64,000 nucleotides of DNA from Epilithonimonas sp042695135. GTDB taxonomy: Bacteria; Bacteroidota; Bacteroidia; Flavobacteriales; Weeksellaceae. Numbering within the stretch: position 1 is the stretch's first letter; each line of letters begins with the position of its first letter. This document shows positions 26,988 to 35,513 of this stretch, piece by piece. The position numbers were made by a program, and so were the translations under genes. Under the pieces are notes generated by a model that saw only the letters and a program-made list of their open reading frames with translations, made no database searches and was not told the origin of the DNA. The stretch spans positions 3,534,001 to 3,598,000 of the forward strand of contig NZ_CP170547.1 of NCBI RefSeq assembly GCF_042695135.1. Reading direction: 5' to 3'.

Positions 26988-27815
26988 TTATTGGAACTGC
27001 ATTGTAATTGGAATAGAATAGTAAGACCTTACATTTTCTCCATTCTTTTTAGCAGGAGTCCATTTTTTCAATTTTTTCACTACTCTTACAGTCTCAGCAT
27101 CAAAATCACTGTTACCGGATTTTTGGGTAACTTTTACATCTGAAACGGTTCCATCTCTCTCAACAATGAATTTTAATTTCGCTGTCAATTGACCTTCTCC
27201 TTCCATTCCGGAACTATCAACGTTATCAGCAATAAACTTCCTAACACCATTTAATCCTCCTGGATAGTCTGCACTTTGATCTACTGAATCATAGACTTCA
27301 TTTGTATTAACTTTTACTTCTGCAGCAACACCTTTACCAGTTGATGGCGGTGGTGGCGGTGGTGTATAAGTCGGTGTTTTCACACCTTCCTGGTTATTTA
27401 GACCTGTTGTAGTCTCCAATTGTTTAGTAATTGGTGGTGGTGGAGTCTCGATCTTCGGAGCTCTCTTAGGTTCAGGAACCACGTTCTGGATTACCTCTTG
27501 CTTTTCCTCTTCTTTCGGAGGAGGTGGTGGAGGAGGTTCTTCTTCTTTTGGCTGCTCAATTATTGGTTGTTCTTCCAAAATATTAACCAGGTTTGCATCT
27601 ACCTTTACTTGTTCTCTAGCATTCATTTGCTGAATCTTAAGATAAATAAGCGGTGAGATCGCAAGAAGAAGGAAAAAAGCCGTCCCTATTAAAAAAGATT
27701 TTGTAAGCATCCTAGAATATGTAGTTCTTAGGTCATAAGCTCCATATTCTTTATTTCTATTTTCAAATACAATCTCATCAAGAGTGGGATTGTAATTCAA
27801 ATTATCTTCTGCCAT
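26988..27815 (-). CDS. tonB: Energy transducer TonB
   Basis: I start at ATG 27815 (MAEDNLNYNPTLDEIVFENR), giving 275 residues. The upstream frame overlaps exbD and lacks conserved sequence. ENRNKEYGAYDLRTTYSR before the single membrane helix is the usual Bacteroidota TonB N-terminus. The periplasmic linker is proline rich (EEEPPPPPPPKEEE, then TYTPPPPPPS). The C-terminal domain starts at SADYPGGLNGVRKFIADNVD and ends YYSIPITMQFQ. It carries proton-motive energy from ExbB/ExbD to outer-membrane receptors. It is the last gene of the exbB-exbD-exbD-tonB operon. Confidence 0.95.
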   Translation of the reverse strand: MAEDNLNYNPTLDEIVFENRNKEYGAYDLRTTYSRMLTKSFLIGTAFFLLLAISPLIYLKIQQMNAREQVKVDANLVNILEEQPIIEQPKEEEPPPPPPPKEEEKQEVIQNVVPEPKRAPKIETPPPPITKQLETTTGLNNQEGVKTPTYTPPPPPPSTGKGVAAEVKVNTNEVYDSVDQSADYPGGLNGVRKFIADNVDSSGMEGEGQLTAKLKFIVERDGTVSDVKVTQKSGNSDFDAETVRVVKKLKKWTPAKKNGENVRSYYSIPITMQFQ

Positions 27816-27850
27816 TTTTATATTATTAACTATGATATTTGTAGCAGGAC

Positions 27851-28390
27851 TTATTCCCCTACTTTCTTTTTGTAAACGGCCAGCTCCCAAGGTTTGATAT
27901 CGGTAACCCCGTATCTTTCGTTTTTGGTAATTGCCATCTCGTCAAGAATGTCTACAAAATTCTTATATACTGCATCATCCGTTGGCTTAATAATAACTGT
28001 AAATTTGTCTTTATCAGCTGCGCCGGCTTTTGCTTTCTCAATAACTTTAGTGATCCCGTCTCTGTCAAAATTGGTTTCAATAAGTGTTTCATCATTAAGA
28101 CCAGCCTGATCTTCCTGATGGTAAAAAACTTTATTGTCTTTTCCAATGATAATAGAAATTGAATTACTCAATTTAATTTCTGTATCTGGTGGTTTTTGGT
28201 TTTCCTTTGGTTTCGCAGGAAGACCCAAATCCATTACATTAGGTTTACTAAATGTGGTAGTAAACATAAAGAAAGTGATCAATAGAAAACCTAAATCTAC
28301 CATCGGCGTCATATCTACGCGGGTATTCTGCTTTTTCGAACGGACCTTGCCGCCTTTCCCGCTATCTTCTTTTACTTGTACTTCTGCCAT
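27851..28390 (-). CDS. exbD: Biopolymer transport protein ExbD (second copy)
   Basis: The protein has 179 residues. A short basic cytoplasmic tail (GKGGKVRSKKQNTR) precedes the single membrane helix VDMTPMVDLGFLLITFFMF, where the Asp in MVDLGF is the proton-carrying residue. The periplasmic domain includes DGITKVIEKAKAGAADKDKF and TVIIKPTDDAVYKNFVDILD, ending in a Bacteroidota-type WELAVYKKKVGE. With ExbB it forms the motor that drives TonB. It is 8 bases downstream of another ExbD and 35 upstream of tonB, in one operon. Confidence 0.94.
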   Translation of the reverse strand: MAEVQVKEDSGKGGKVRSKKQNTRVDMTPMVDLGFLLITFFMFTTTFSKPNVMDLGLPAKPKENQKPPDTEIKLSNSISIIIGKDNKVFYHQEDQAGLNDETLIETNFDRDGITKVIEKAKAGAADKDKFTVIIKPTDDAVYKNFVDILDEMAITKNERYGVTDIKPWELAVYKKKVGE

Positions 28391-28398
28391 TTCCTAGA

Positions 28399-29010
28399 CT
28401 AATTTCCTGGGTTACTTTCTTGTGATGTTATCAACCAAAATTTAAGAAAATCAATATCTCTTAAACCTTCAAACAAACCTTTTACTTTCGGGTACTTTGT
28501 TGTTACATCACCTTTAATCGCTAACTTATAGTTAGGATTAACGGCAAGACTTTGTTGTACCCAATCGATCAACTGTTTGTTTGTACTATCCATTGGAATA
28601 CCTTCTTTTGCCTTAAAAGCTTTTTGCTGATCTTCTGGAAGATTCAGATAGCTTTTAAGTTGTCCCATTGGTACTCCTACCGCCTGTACTTTTGTAAATG
28701 CTACTTTTTCCTGATCTGTAAAAGCTGGAAGCCTGTACTTCGCTGCCATTTTATCAAGAAGCTGTAATCTTTCCGTTCCGTTTTCTACAGGTTGGAAATA
28801 GAATAAGCCAGCCGGAGTAACATTTATCGTCATAAGACTTGCATCAGGAAGTAATTTCTCTGATATAGAAGAAGGCGGTTTTATTGACTCCACATCAGGT
28901 TTTTTGAACTGTGTGGTTAATATAAAGAATGTAAGTAGTAGGAACGCAACATCACACATTGCGGTCATGTCTGTAACTACTCCATGTCTTTTTGGTTTAA
29001 TTCTCGCCAT
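28399..29010 (-). CDS. exbD: Biopolymer transport protein ExbD (first copy)
   Basis: The protein has 203 residues. The cytoplasmic tail ARIKPKRHGVV leads into the helix VTDMTAMCDVAFLLLTFFIL, with the conserved Asp in MCDVAF. The periplasmic part is longer than in the second copy, with an additional segment near residues 85-140 (LPAFTDQEKVAFTKVQAVG onward), then AIKGDVTTKYPKVKGLFEGL and a short tail. Two different ExbDs in tandem with one ExbB are common in Bacteroidota and suggest a hetero-dimeric ExbD in the motor. It lies between exbB and the second exbD. Confidence 0.93.
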   Translation of the reverse strand: MARIKPKRHGVVTDMTAMCDVAFLLLTFFILTTQFKKPDVESIKPPSSISEKLLPDASLMTINVTPAGLFYFQPVENGTERLQLLDKMAAKYRLPAFTDQEKVAFTKVQAVGVPMGQLKSYLNLPEDQQKAFKAKEGIPMDSTNKQLIDWVQQSLAVNPNYKLAIKGDVTTKYPKVKGLFEGLRDIDFLKFWLITSQESNPGN

Positions 29011-29101
29011 TATTTAAATGTCTTTGTTAACTAATTTATGAATTTGATAAGTATAAAAATTACTCATATTTCTAAGTAGCAATTTTTACAGCTGAGATTT
29101 C

Positions 29102-29965
29102 TTAGTGAAATTCAGCAAAAGACTGTTGGATGCTCATAGAGATCTCATCGATCTTGTAAGTCAATCCGTCAATTTTAGACGTAAAGAAGTTATAAAGAAT
29201 AATTGCAATTGCAGAAGTACCAATACCTAAAGCCGTGTTCATCAAGGCTTCTGAGATACCGATTGATAATGCAGCAGCATCAGGAGTTCCACCTCCACCA
29301 CCTAAGGCAGCAAATGCTCTAATCATCCCGATTACTGTTCCTAATAGCGCTACCAACGTTGCAACTGTACCTAATGTAGAAAGAATCATCATGTTTTTCT
29401 CAAGCATTGGCATTTCAAGAGTCGTTGCTTCTTCGATTGCTTTTGTAAGGGCAGCCATTTTTTGCTCTTTGTCTAATGTAGTATCGTTTGCCAATGCTTT
29501 GTAAGTCGTAAGACCTTCTTTCACAACATTACCAATAGATCCTTGTTGTCTGTCACACTCTTCTAATGCTTCGTCAACTTTGTTTTGGTTTAGTAAGCTT
29601 CTAATTTTAAGTACAAAATTATCAACATTACCATTTCCAGCCGCTTTGCTCAAAACGAATGCACGCTCGATAGCAAATACGATAACGGTGATCATGAATG
29701 TAATAAGGATAGGCACGATAAATCCTCCCATATAAACCATTCCTAAACCGTGAGGGTGTAATTCTTTACTTTCGATATCTGCAAAAGCAACAGAAGCTAC
29801 TCCATTGATACGTGGATCATCTGAGAAGTTAGATGGGTTACCACAAACAAATAAATAAATGGCAATACCTATTACCAATAAAATAGGAATAATTACCGCA
29901 GGATTAAGACCTCCTTTTTTCTTAGCAATTACTTGCTCATCCGTTTTTGAAACATTCATTTCCAT
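29102..29965 (-). CDS. exbB: MotA/TolQ/ExbB proton channel family protein
   Basis: The protein has 287 residues. A first helix near 18-42 (GLNPAVIIPILLVIGIAIYL) and a second near 75-100 (GGFIVPILITFMITVIVFAI) precede the cytoplasmic segment EALEECDRQQGSIGNVVKEG. The conserved core EMPMLEKNMMILSTLGTVAT and LLGTVIGMIRAFAALGGG follow near 185-225, then a last helix ISEALMNTALGIGTSAIAII. This is the ExbB channel of the TonB motor, with more N-terminal sequence than E. coli ExbB. It is the first gene of the operon; the leader upstream (29966-30258) is AT-rich. Confidence 0.95.
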   Translation of the reverse strand: MEMNVSKTDEQVIAKKKGGLNPAVIIPILLVIGIAIYLFVCGNPSNFSDDPRINGVASVAFADIESKELHPHGLGMVYMGGFIVPILITFMITVIVFAIERAFVLSKAAGNGNVDNFVLKIRSLLNQNKVDEALEECDRQQGSIGNVVKEGLTTYKALANDTTLDKEQKMAALTKAIEEATTLEMPMLEKNMMILSTLGTVATLVALLGTVIGMIRAFAALGGGGGTPDAAALSIGISEALMNTALGIGTSAIAIILYNFFTSKIDGLTYKIDEISMSIQQSFAEFH

Positions 29966-30258
29966 ATTAAAATTAAATTATAATTGTTAAATTTTATTCT
30001 GTAAAATAAAGTCAAATTATTTAAAAATGCAAACTAAATAATGCGACTTTGGTTTTTTTTTATTGCTACAATATACTACGCTTTGAAATATTATTAAAAT
30101 TAAACTTATATTTTATGAATTTATTATCAATATTTCTAAACATTCTAAAATAATACTAAAAATTAAGGTTTATTTTTATGTTTTTTGATTCAATAATATC
30201 AAATACATTTTATAATAAATTTTTGTTAAAGTTTCAAAAGCCCTATTACATTGCCTAC
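29966..30258. other. AT-rich intergenic leader of exbB
   Basis: These 293 bases between leuS (3' end) and exbB (5' end) are extremely AT-rich. I see no open frame worth calling, no TAnnTTTG-type box on the minus strand and no clear stem-loop. It probably holds the exbB promoter and leader, but nothing specific can be pointed to. Confidence 0.5.
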
Positions 30259-33200
30259 TTATGATACAATATTGATGATTTTCTTGGGTACAAATATGAA
30301 ATTTTTAACCGTTTTTCCATCCAAGTACCTTTTTGCATCTTCATTTTCTAAAATAATTTTCTCAACCTCACCTTTTCCAAGATCAGCAGCCAATTTGATT
30401 TTGAATTTCATTTTTCCGTTAAAACTTACTGGGTAATCTATCTCATCTTCTACAAGATAACTCTCATCAAGAACAGGAAACTTCTCGAACTCGATAGACC
30501 AATTATTTCCCAGCAAATTCCATACCTCTTCGCAGATGTGTGGCGCATAAGGTGAGATTATTATGGCTAATGGCTCCAGAATCGCTCTCTTATTACATTT
30601 CAATTTCTGTAACTCGTTGACTGCTATCATAAATGAAGACACCGAAGTATTGAAAGAAAAATTCTCAATATCAAAAAGCACTTTTTTAATCAAGGTATGC
30701 AGAATCTTGAATTCTTCTTTTGTCGGCTCTTCATCAGAAACTTCAAACGTATCGCCGTTGAAATACAGGTTCCAGAATTTCTTCAAGAAACCATAAACAC
30801 CACTAAGACCTTGCGTATTCCAAGGCTTTGATTGTTCTAACGGACCAAGGAACATTTCGTATAACCTCAATCCGTCTGCTCCATATTCATTACAAATATC
30901 ATCTGGGTTGACGACATTGTATTTTGATTTGGACATTTTTTCGACTTCACGATTGCAAACATATGTCTGATTATCCCAAAGTAAAATAGCATCTCTGAAT
31001 TCAGGATTGCCTTCAATTTTAAGCTTTTCAAAGTCTAAATCATTTGAAGTACCTTTTAAAAACTTAATATCTATATGTTTGTTCTCTTGAAATTGGTCAT
31101 AAAATGTATTCCATCCTAAGTTATAATTCAAATCTTCATATCCGAACTCCTTAGCAATTTCATCAAATCTAATTATATATTTTAATATTTCTAAATCTAA
31201 TTCCGAATTAGTATTTGGCTCGATTTGCTTAAGTTTTATTTCAGCTAATCTTAACCAATTATCATTTATAAATTGAATATCTGACTTACTAACTATAACA
31301 TATTTACTATTTGCATTAGAAATGTGAGAATTTTCTTTTACTTTAAAATGAGGTCTTAATATATCCACAAAAGCACTCATCCCCAAAATCATCCCTTGAT
31401 TAATCAACTTTTGGAAAGGCTCATTTTGCTCAATGTAACCTCTGTCTTTCAAAAACATATTCCAAAAACGGGAATATAACAAGTGTCCGGTGGCATGCTC
31501 GCTTCCTCCGATGTACAAATCAACTTGTCCCCAATAATCGGTCAGTTCTTTTTTAGCAAAAACCGAGTCATCATTCGGGTCCATATATCTAAGGAAGTAC
31601 CAAGAACTTCCTGCCCAACCTGGCATTGTGGACAATTCTAATGGGAAAATGGTTTTATCATCAATCAAATCTGTGTCAACCACTTTTTGATTCGCTTCAT
31701 CCCAGGCAAATGTTTTCGCGTTTCCTAATGGCGGGTCGCCGTCTTCTGTCGGTAAATATTTTTCGACCTCAGGAAGTTCCAACGGCAAAGCGGAATTTGG
31801 CAAAGTGTAAGGCATTCCGTCCTTATAATATATAGGAACAGGTTCGCCCCAATATCTTTGTCTTGAGAAAATCGCATCACGCTGTCTGTAATTCGTCGTT
31901 CCGTGACCGATTCCTTTGTTTTCGATTTCAGCGATTATTTTTGATTTTGCATCCTTATAATTAAGTCCGTTCAGGAAATCAGAATTCACACAAACCGAAT
32001 CTTTAGAATCATAAGACTCTTCCTGAACATCCACATCAGATTCAACAACCTTGATGATTTCCAAATTAAATTTCTTTGCAAATCTATGGTCACGTTCGTC
32101 GTGCGCAGGGACAGCCATCACAGCTCCAGTCCCGTAACCCATCAACACATAATCCGAAATATAAACCGGAATTTTCTTCCCGGTAAAAGGATTGATGGCG
32201 TAACTTCCCGTGAAGACACCACTCACGTTTTTCACGTCAGCCATTCTATCGCGTTCTGTTTTTTTGGAAGTTTCTTCTATATAATTATCAACCTCAGTTT
32301 TTTGTTCGTCGGTTGTTAAATTTTGAACCAAAGGATTTTCCGGCGCCAAAACCATAAAGGTTGCTCCGAAAATAGTGTCAGGACGAGTTGTAAAAACTTC
32401 AATCGTTTCTCCGTTTTCAGTTGCAAATCTTACCTGCGCTCCCTGAGATTTGCCAATCCAATATTCCTGAGCATCTTTCAACGGTTGTGGCCAATCCAAA
32501 GTTTTCAAACCTTGCAACAATCTTTCCGAGTATGCAGAAATCCTCATACTCCACTGCATCATTTTCTTTTGGAAAACAGGATAACCACCTCTTTCGGATT
32601 TTCCGTCTTTTATTTCGTCATTGGCCAACACTGTTCCGAGAGCCGGACACCAGTTCACAGTGGTTTCTGCACGGAAAGCCAAACGGTAATTCAATAATAT
32701 CTCTTCTTTTTCAATTTCAGATTTATTTTTCCATTCTTCTGAAGTGAAAGTTAATTCTTCATTTTGATTGGCATTCAAACCTTCGGTTCCCTTCTCCTCA
32801 AAATGTTTGATTAAGGTTTCGATAGATTCCGCCTTGTCAGTATCTTTATTGTACCAAGAATGAAACAATTGGATAAAAATCCACTGCGTCCATTTATAAT
32901 AAGAAGCGTCCGAAGTTCTCACTTCCCTGCTCCAGTCAAATGAAAATCCGATTTTTCTTAATTGCTCCTCGTATCTCGTGATGTTTTGTTCTGTCGTAAT
33001 TGCAGGATGCGTACCGGTTTGTATCGCATATTGCTCAGCAGGAAGTCCAAAGCTGTCGTAACCAACAGGATGCAAAACGTTGAAACCCTGATGTCTTTTG
33101 AATCTCGCATAGATATCCGACGCGATGTATCCCAGCGGATGCCCCACATGAAGTCCCGCTCCGGAAGGATACGGAAACATATCGAGGACGTAGAATTTCG

Positions 33201-33291
33201 GTTTATCGGTTGAGTCGGAAGTCTTGTAAGTTTGGTTGTCTTCCCAGTATTTCTGCCACTTTTTTTCTATCTGCTGATGGTCGTAAAACAT
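30259..33291 (-). CDS. leuS: Leucyl-tRNA synthetase with an enlarged insertion
   Basis: The protein has 1010 residues, longer than the usual 860-940. It attaches leucine to tRNA-Leu. The HIGH box is in YPSGAGLHVGHPLGY near residue 45. The editing domain is near 240-420, with GYGTGAVMAVPAHDERD. WAGSSWYFLRYMDPND and GGSEHATGHLLYSR come near 560-605, and KMSKSKYNVVNPDDIC near 780. Between GMILGMSAF (about 633) and the KMSKS loop lie about 140 residues, clearly more than the usual segment. This insert is very AT-rich in DNA. All catalytic motifs are intact. It has its own promoter and no obvious terminator. Confidence 0.95.
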   Translation of the reverse strand: MFYDHQQIEKKWQKYWEDNQTYKTSDSTDKPKFYVLDMFPYPSGAGLHVGHPLGYIASDIYARFKRHQGFNVLHPVGYDSFGLPAEQYAIQTGTHPAITTEQNITRYEEQLRKIGFSFDWSREVRTSDASYYKWTQWIFIQLFHSWYNKDTDKAESIETLIKHFEEKGTEGLNANQNEELTFTSEEWKNKSEIEKEEILLNYRLAFRAETTVNWCPALGTVLANDEIKDGKSERGGYPVFQKKMMQWSMRISAYSERLLQGLKTLDWPQPLKDAQEYWIGKSQGAQVRFATENGETIEVFTTRPDTIFGATFMVLAPENPLVQNLTTDEQKTEVDNYIEETSKKTERDRMADVKNVSGVFTGSYAINPFTGKKIPVYISDYVLMGYGTGAVMAVPAHDERDHRFAKKFNLEIIKVVESDVDVQEESYDSKDSVCVNSDFLNGLNYKDAKSKIIAEIENKGIGHGTTNYRQRDAIFSRQRYWGEPVPIYYKDGMPYTLPNSALPLELPEVEKYLPTEDGDPPLGNAKTFAWDEANQKVVDTDLIDDKTIFPLELSTMPGWAGSSWYFLRYMDPNDDSVFAKKELTDYWGQVDLYIGGSEHATGHLLYSRFWNMFLKDRGYIEQNEPFQKLINQGMILGMSAFVDILRPHFKVKENSHISNANSKYVIVSKSDIQFINDNWLRLAEIKLKQIEPNTNSELDLEILKYIIRFDEIAKEFGYEDLNYNLGWNTFYDQFQENKHIDIKFLKGTSNDLDFEKLKIEGNPEFRDAILLWDNQTYVCNREVEKMSKSKYNVVNPDDICNEYGADGLRLYEMFLGPLEQSKPWNTQGLSGVYGFLKKFWNLYFNGDTFEVSDEEPTKEEFKILHTLIKKVLFDIENFSFNTSVSSFMIAVNELQKLKCNKRAILEPLAIIISPYAPHICEEVWNLLGNNWSIEFEKFPVLDESYLVEDEIDYPVSFNGKMKFKIKLAADLGKGEVEKIILENEDAKRYLDGKTVKNFIFVPKKIINIVS

Positions 33292-33334
33292 TCTATAAAG
33301 TAAGAATTAGTAATGAATAATTTTTTAAGATTCA

Positions 33335-33364
33335 CAAAGTTAAGATTTTGGAATAAATAGACAA
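33335..33364 (-). promoter_or_regulatory. leuS promoter
   Basis: Read on the minus strand: TTG (33364-33362), a 19-base spacer, then TAACTTTG (33342-33335). The ATG is 44 bases further on at 33291. Confidence 0.65.
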
Positions 33365-33402
33365 TTTTAAATTTCGGGTTCGTTTTTTCAACAATGATAA
33401 TT

Positions 33403-33517
33403 ATTTGGGCGCATTTATCCGCCTGTAGTTTATCCTGAGCGGAGTCGAAGGGTTCCCGCTTTTTTATTTTTCCCAACACAAAAAAATAAAAAGAGCTTCA
33501 CTCAGGCCGGGGCGCAG
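33403..33517 (-). repeat. Dispersed GCAGCCC...GCTGCCC element, copy A2 (inverted)
   Basis: On the minus strand it opens CTGCGCCCCGGCCTGAGTGA and closes ATGCGCCCAAAT. The terminal pair here is GCGC/GCGC where the other copies have GCAGC/GCTGC, so both ends changed together. The centre is an A/T-run hairpin. Between GCGGGAAC and the closing end it carries CTTCGACTCCGCTCAGG and ACTACAGGCGGATAA, also found in copy A3. Confidence 0.8.
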
Positions 33518-33604
33518 ATTACAGCTTTGAATGAACATTTGTTGTATGAAGCGAAATTTAATTGCGAAAGAATTAATTTTTGCATAGAAAGTGATGCATA
33601 GAAA

Positions 33605-34070
33605 ATGTCGCTCCTACGGAGCTCAATGCCATTTTACTGTTAATTTCTACAAACATCTCGCTCCTCTGGAGCTTGCAACTATCCACAGCTACATAAGACA
33701 TATTAGAATAACAAATTTTCATTTTAGTAACTTAAAAAATTAATTGCTCCAGCAGAGCAAAATGTTTGTAGTAAAATTAATACACTGCTGTAAATCAGAG
33801 CTCCGTAGGAGTTCAACCTTTCATAACCAATTTAAATCCAAAATTTCGCCAGTTCAATTTCTACAAACATTTCGTACTTAAGGAGCTTGTCTTCATAGGG
33901 TTGTAAAAGATCGATCCAATTATAACGTTATAGAATAACAAATTTTCATTTTAGTAAGTTAAAAAAATTAATTGCTCCAGCAGAGCAAAATGTTTGTAGT
34001 AAAATTAATACATTGCTGTAAATCAGAGCTCCGTAGGAGTTCAACCTTTCATAACCAATTTAAATCCAAA
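33605..34070. repeat. Cluster of palindromic GCTCC...GGAGC units with a duplicated 140-bp block
   Basis: At least seven units with a GCTCC/GGAGC-type palindrome lie here, next to TTTGTAG or its complement CTACAAA. Examples are GCTCCTACGGAGCT near 33610, GCTCCTCTGGAGC near 33660, GCTCCAGCAGAGC near 33745 and 33973, and GAGCTCCGTAGGAG near 33799 and 34027. Two stretches, 33704-33842 and 33931-34070, are near-identical direct copies (period 227) differing at a few bases. Units occur in both orientations. No open frame is convincing. Confidence 0.8.
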
Positions 34071-34111
34071 CTTCAGTCAGTTGCAACATTTCACAAGCAA
34101 CACAAATTATT

Positions 34112-34119
34112 TATCTTTG
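34112..34119 (+). promoter_or_regulatory. -7 element of the GT2 gene
   Basis: TATCTTTG lies 14 bases before the GTG start at 34133. Confidence 0.45.
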
Positions 34120-34132
34120 TAAAAAATCGCAA

Positions 34133-34885
34133 GTGCCGGAAATCTCAATCATAACACCGAGTTACAATTCTTCAAAATATTTGAACGAAACCATCAGTTC
34201 TGTCCTCAACCAGACTTTCCAGGATTGGGAATGGCTGATTACCGATGATTGCTCGACAGATAATTCCGTAGAAATTCTGGAAAAACAAAACGACCCAAGA
34301 ATCAAGGTTTTCAAAGCTGAAAAAAATGGCGGTGCTGGTCACGCACGGAATATTTCCTTGGAGAATGCAACCGGAAGATTCATCACTTTTCTGGACGCAG
34401 ATGATTTTTGGGAACCTAATTTCCTAGAAGAAATGGTCAATTTTATGAAATCTGAAAATGCAGAGTTGGCCTACTCCACTTATTCCCGTTGCGATGAAAA
34501 TCTGAATCCGGTTTTAGGAGATTTTGAAGCAGACACGATTGTTAACTTTAATAATCTTTTGAAAACCTGTCGATTGTCCTTATTAGCATCAATGTACGAT
34601 TCAAAAAGAGTGGGAAAATTCTACTTTCCGGAAGGTACAAAACGCGAAGACCACGTCATGTGGCTGGAACTTCTGAAGAAAATCCCACAGGGAAAACCAC
34701 TCAAAAAAACATTATCAAAATACCGAATGCTCGCCAACAGCGTTTCCCGAAAAAAATCAAACATTATGAAAGACCAATATCTGGTTTACAAAGATTATAT
34801 GAAATTTTCAACCTTGAAATCTCTATATTACACAGCGAACTGGGCGTTTAACGGTTTCATCAAATATTCTAAAATCTTTAATTAA
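34133..34885 (+). CDS. Family 2 glycosyltransferase
   Basis: The protein has 250 residues and a GTG start. The GT-A fold is clear: PEISIITPSYNSSKYLNETI at the start, LITDDCSTDNSVEILEK near 36 (nucleotide-binding DD), KNGGAGHARNISLENATGRF near 65, and FLDADDFWEPNFL near 84 with the DxD metal motif. LPS modification enzymes of this type (WcaA-like) add sugars from nucleotide donors on the cytoplasmic face. The stop overlaps the start of the next gene (TAATG), so the two are co-translated. Acceptor and donor are unknown. Confidence 0.92.
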   Translation: MPEISIITPSYNSSKYLNETISSVLNQTFQDWEWLITDDCSTDNSVEILEKQNDPRIKVFKAEKNGGAGHARNISLENATGRFITFLDADDFWEPNFLEEMVNFMKSENAELAYSTYSRCDENLNPVLGDFEADTIVNFNNLLKTCRLSLLASMYDSKRVGKFYFPEGTKREDHVMWLELLKKIPQGKPLKKTLSKYRMLANSVSRKKSNIMKDQYLVYKDYMKFSTLKSLYYTANWAFNGFIKYSKIFN

Positions 34886-35511
34886 TGGAATATTCAAAAG
34901 AATTCAAGCAGGCTTTGAGCGAATTTTCTCCTGCGGAAAAAGACAAATTGATTTTCCGATTGCTAAAGAAAGATAAACTGCTTTCCAAAAAACTCTATTT
35001 CGAACTCATTGACCTCGAAACCGTCGATGACAAGCGAGATGCGATGGAACAAAACATCCGTGAGAAAGTTTCGTTAGCTTCAAAATACATTGCGAATCAA
35101 AAATACTTTCTCATTCTCATCAGAAAAATAAGCGCAGAAATTACGGAACACGTGAAAATCACGACGGATAAATTTGGCGATGTTTCCCTGAATTTATTTT
35201 TAATTAATAAAATCTTAGAATACAACGAGAAACTTGGAACACAAAGATTTGATAACGTTTACAAGCTTTACATTTACCTCATTAATAAAATCTTCAAAGC
35301 CTTGACTTTGACCAAAAAACTGGACGAAGATTACTGGATGGAAATCGATGAATTTCTTGAAAATCTTAATAAAAAAATTGATGAGAACATTTATTTTCAG
35401 AAACTTTGCACCAACAATGGCTTAGATTTCAACTGGCTGAAATGCGAAAATATCCCCGACCATTTTGAATTGATTGTGAAAGGAATTAAGAGCGAGGGAT
35501 TTTTAAGGTAG
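34885..35511 (+). CDS. Hypothetical helical protein coupled to the GT2 gene
   Basis: The protein has 208 residues, rich in Lys, Glu and Leu, predicted almost entirely helical, with no signal or membrane segment. It starts MEYSKEFKQALSEFSPAEKD. Other features are FRLLKKDKLLSKKLYFELID and YKLYIYLINKIFKALTLTKK. It may belong to a Bacteroidota-specific uncharacterised family (possibly DUF6155), but I cannot confirm this. Its ATG overlaps the stop of the glycosyltransferase by one base, implying linked expression, yet nothing in it suggests sugar chemistry. It is convergent with the next gene, leaving 2 bases between stops. Confidence 0.72.
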   Translation: MEYSKEFKQALSEFSPAEKDKLIFRLLKKDKLLSKKLYFELIDLETVDDKRDAMEQNIREKVSLASKYIANQKYFLILIRKISAEITEHVKITTDKFGDVSLNLFLINKILEYNEKLGTQRFDNVYKLYIYLINKIFKALTLTKKLDEDYWMEIDEFLENLNKKIDENIYFQKLCTNNGLDFNWLKCENIPDHFELIVKGIKSEGFLR

Positions 35512-35513
35512 AT

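Noticed and set aside
33605..34070. Possible CRISPR array because of regularly repeated units.
   Set aside because: Units occur in both orientations, spacers are not uniform in size, only one long block is duplicated, and no cas genes are near.
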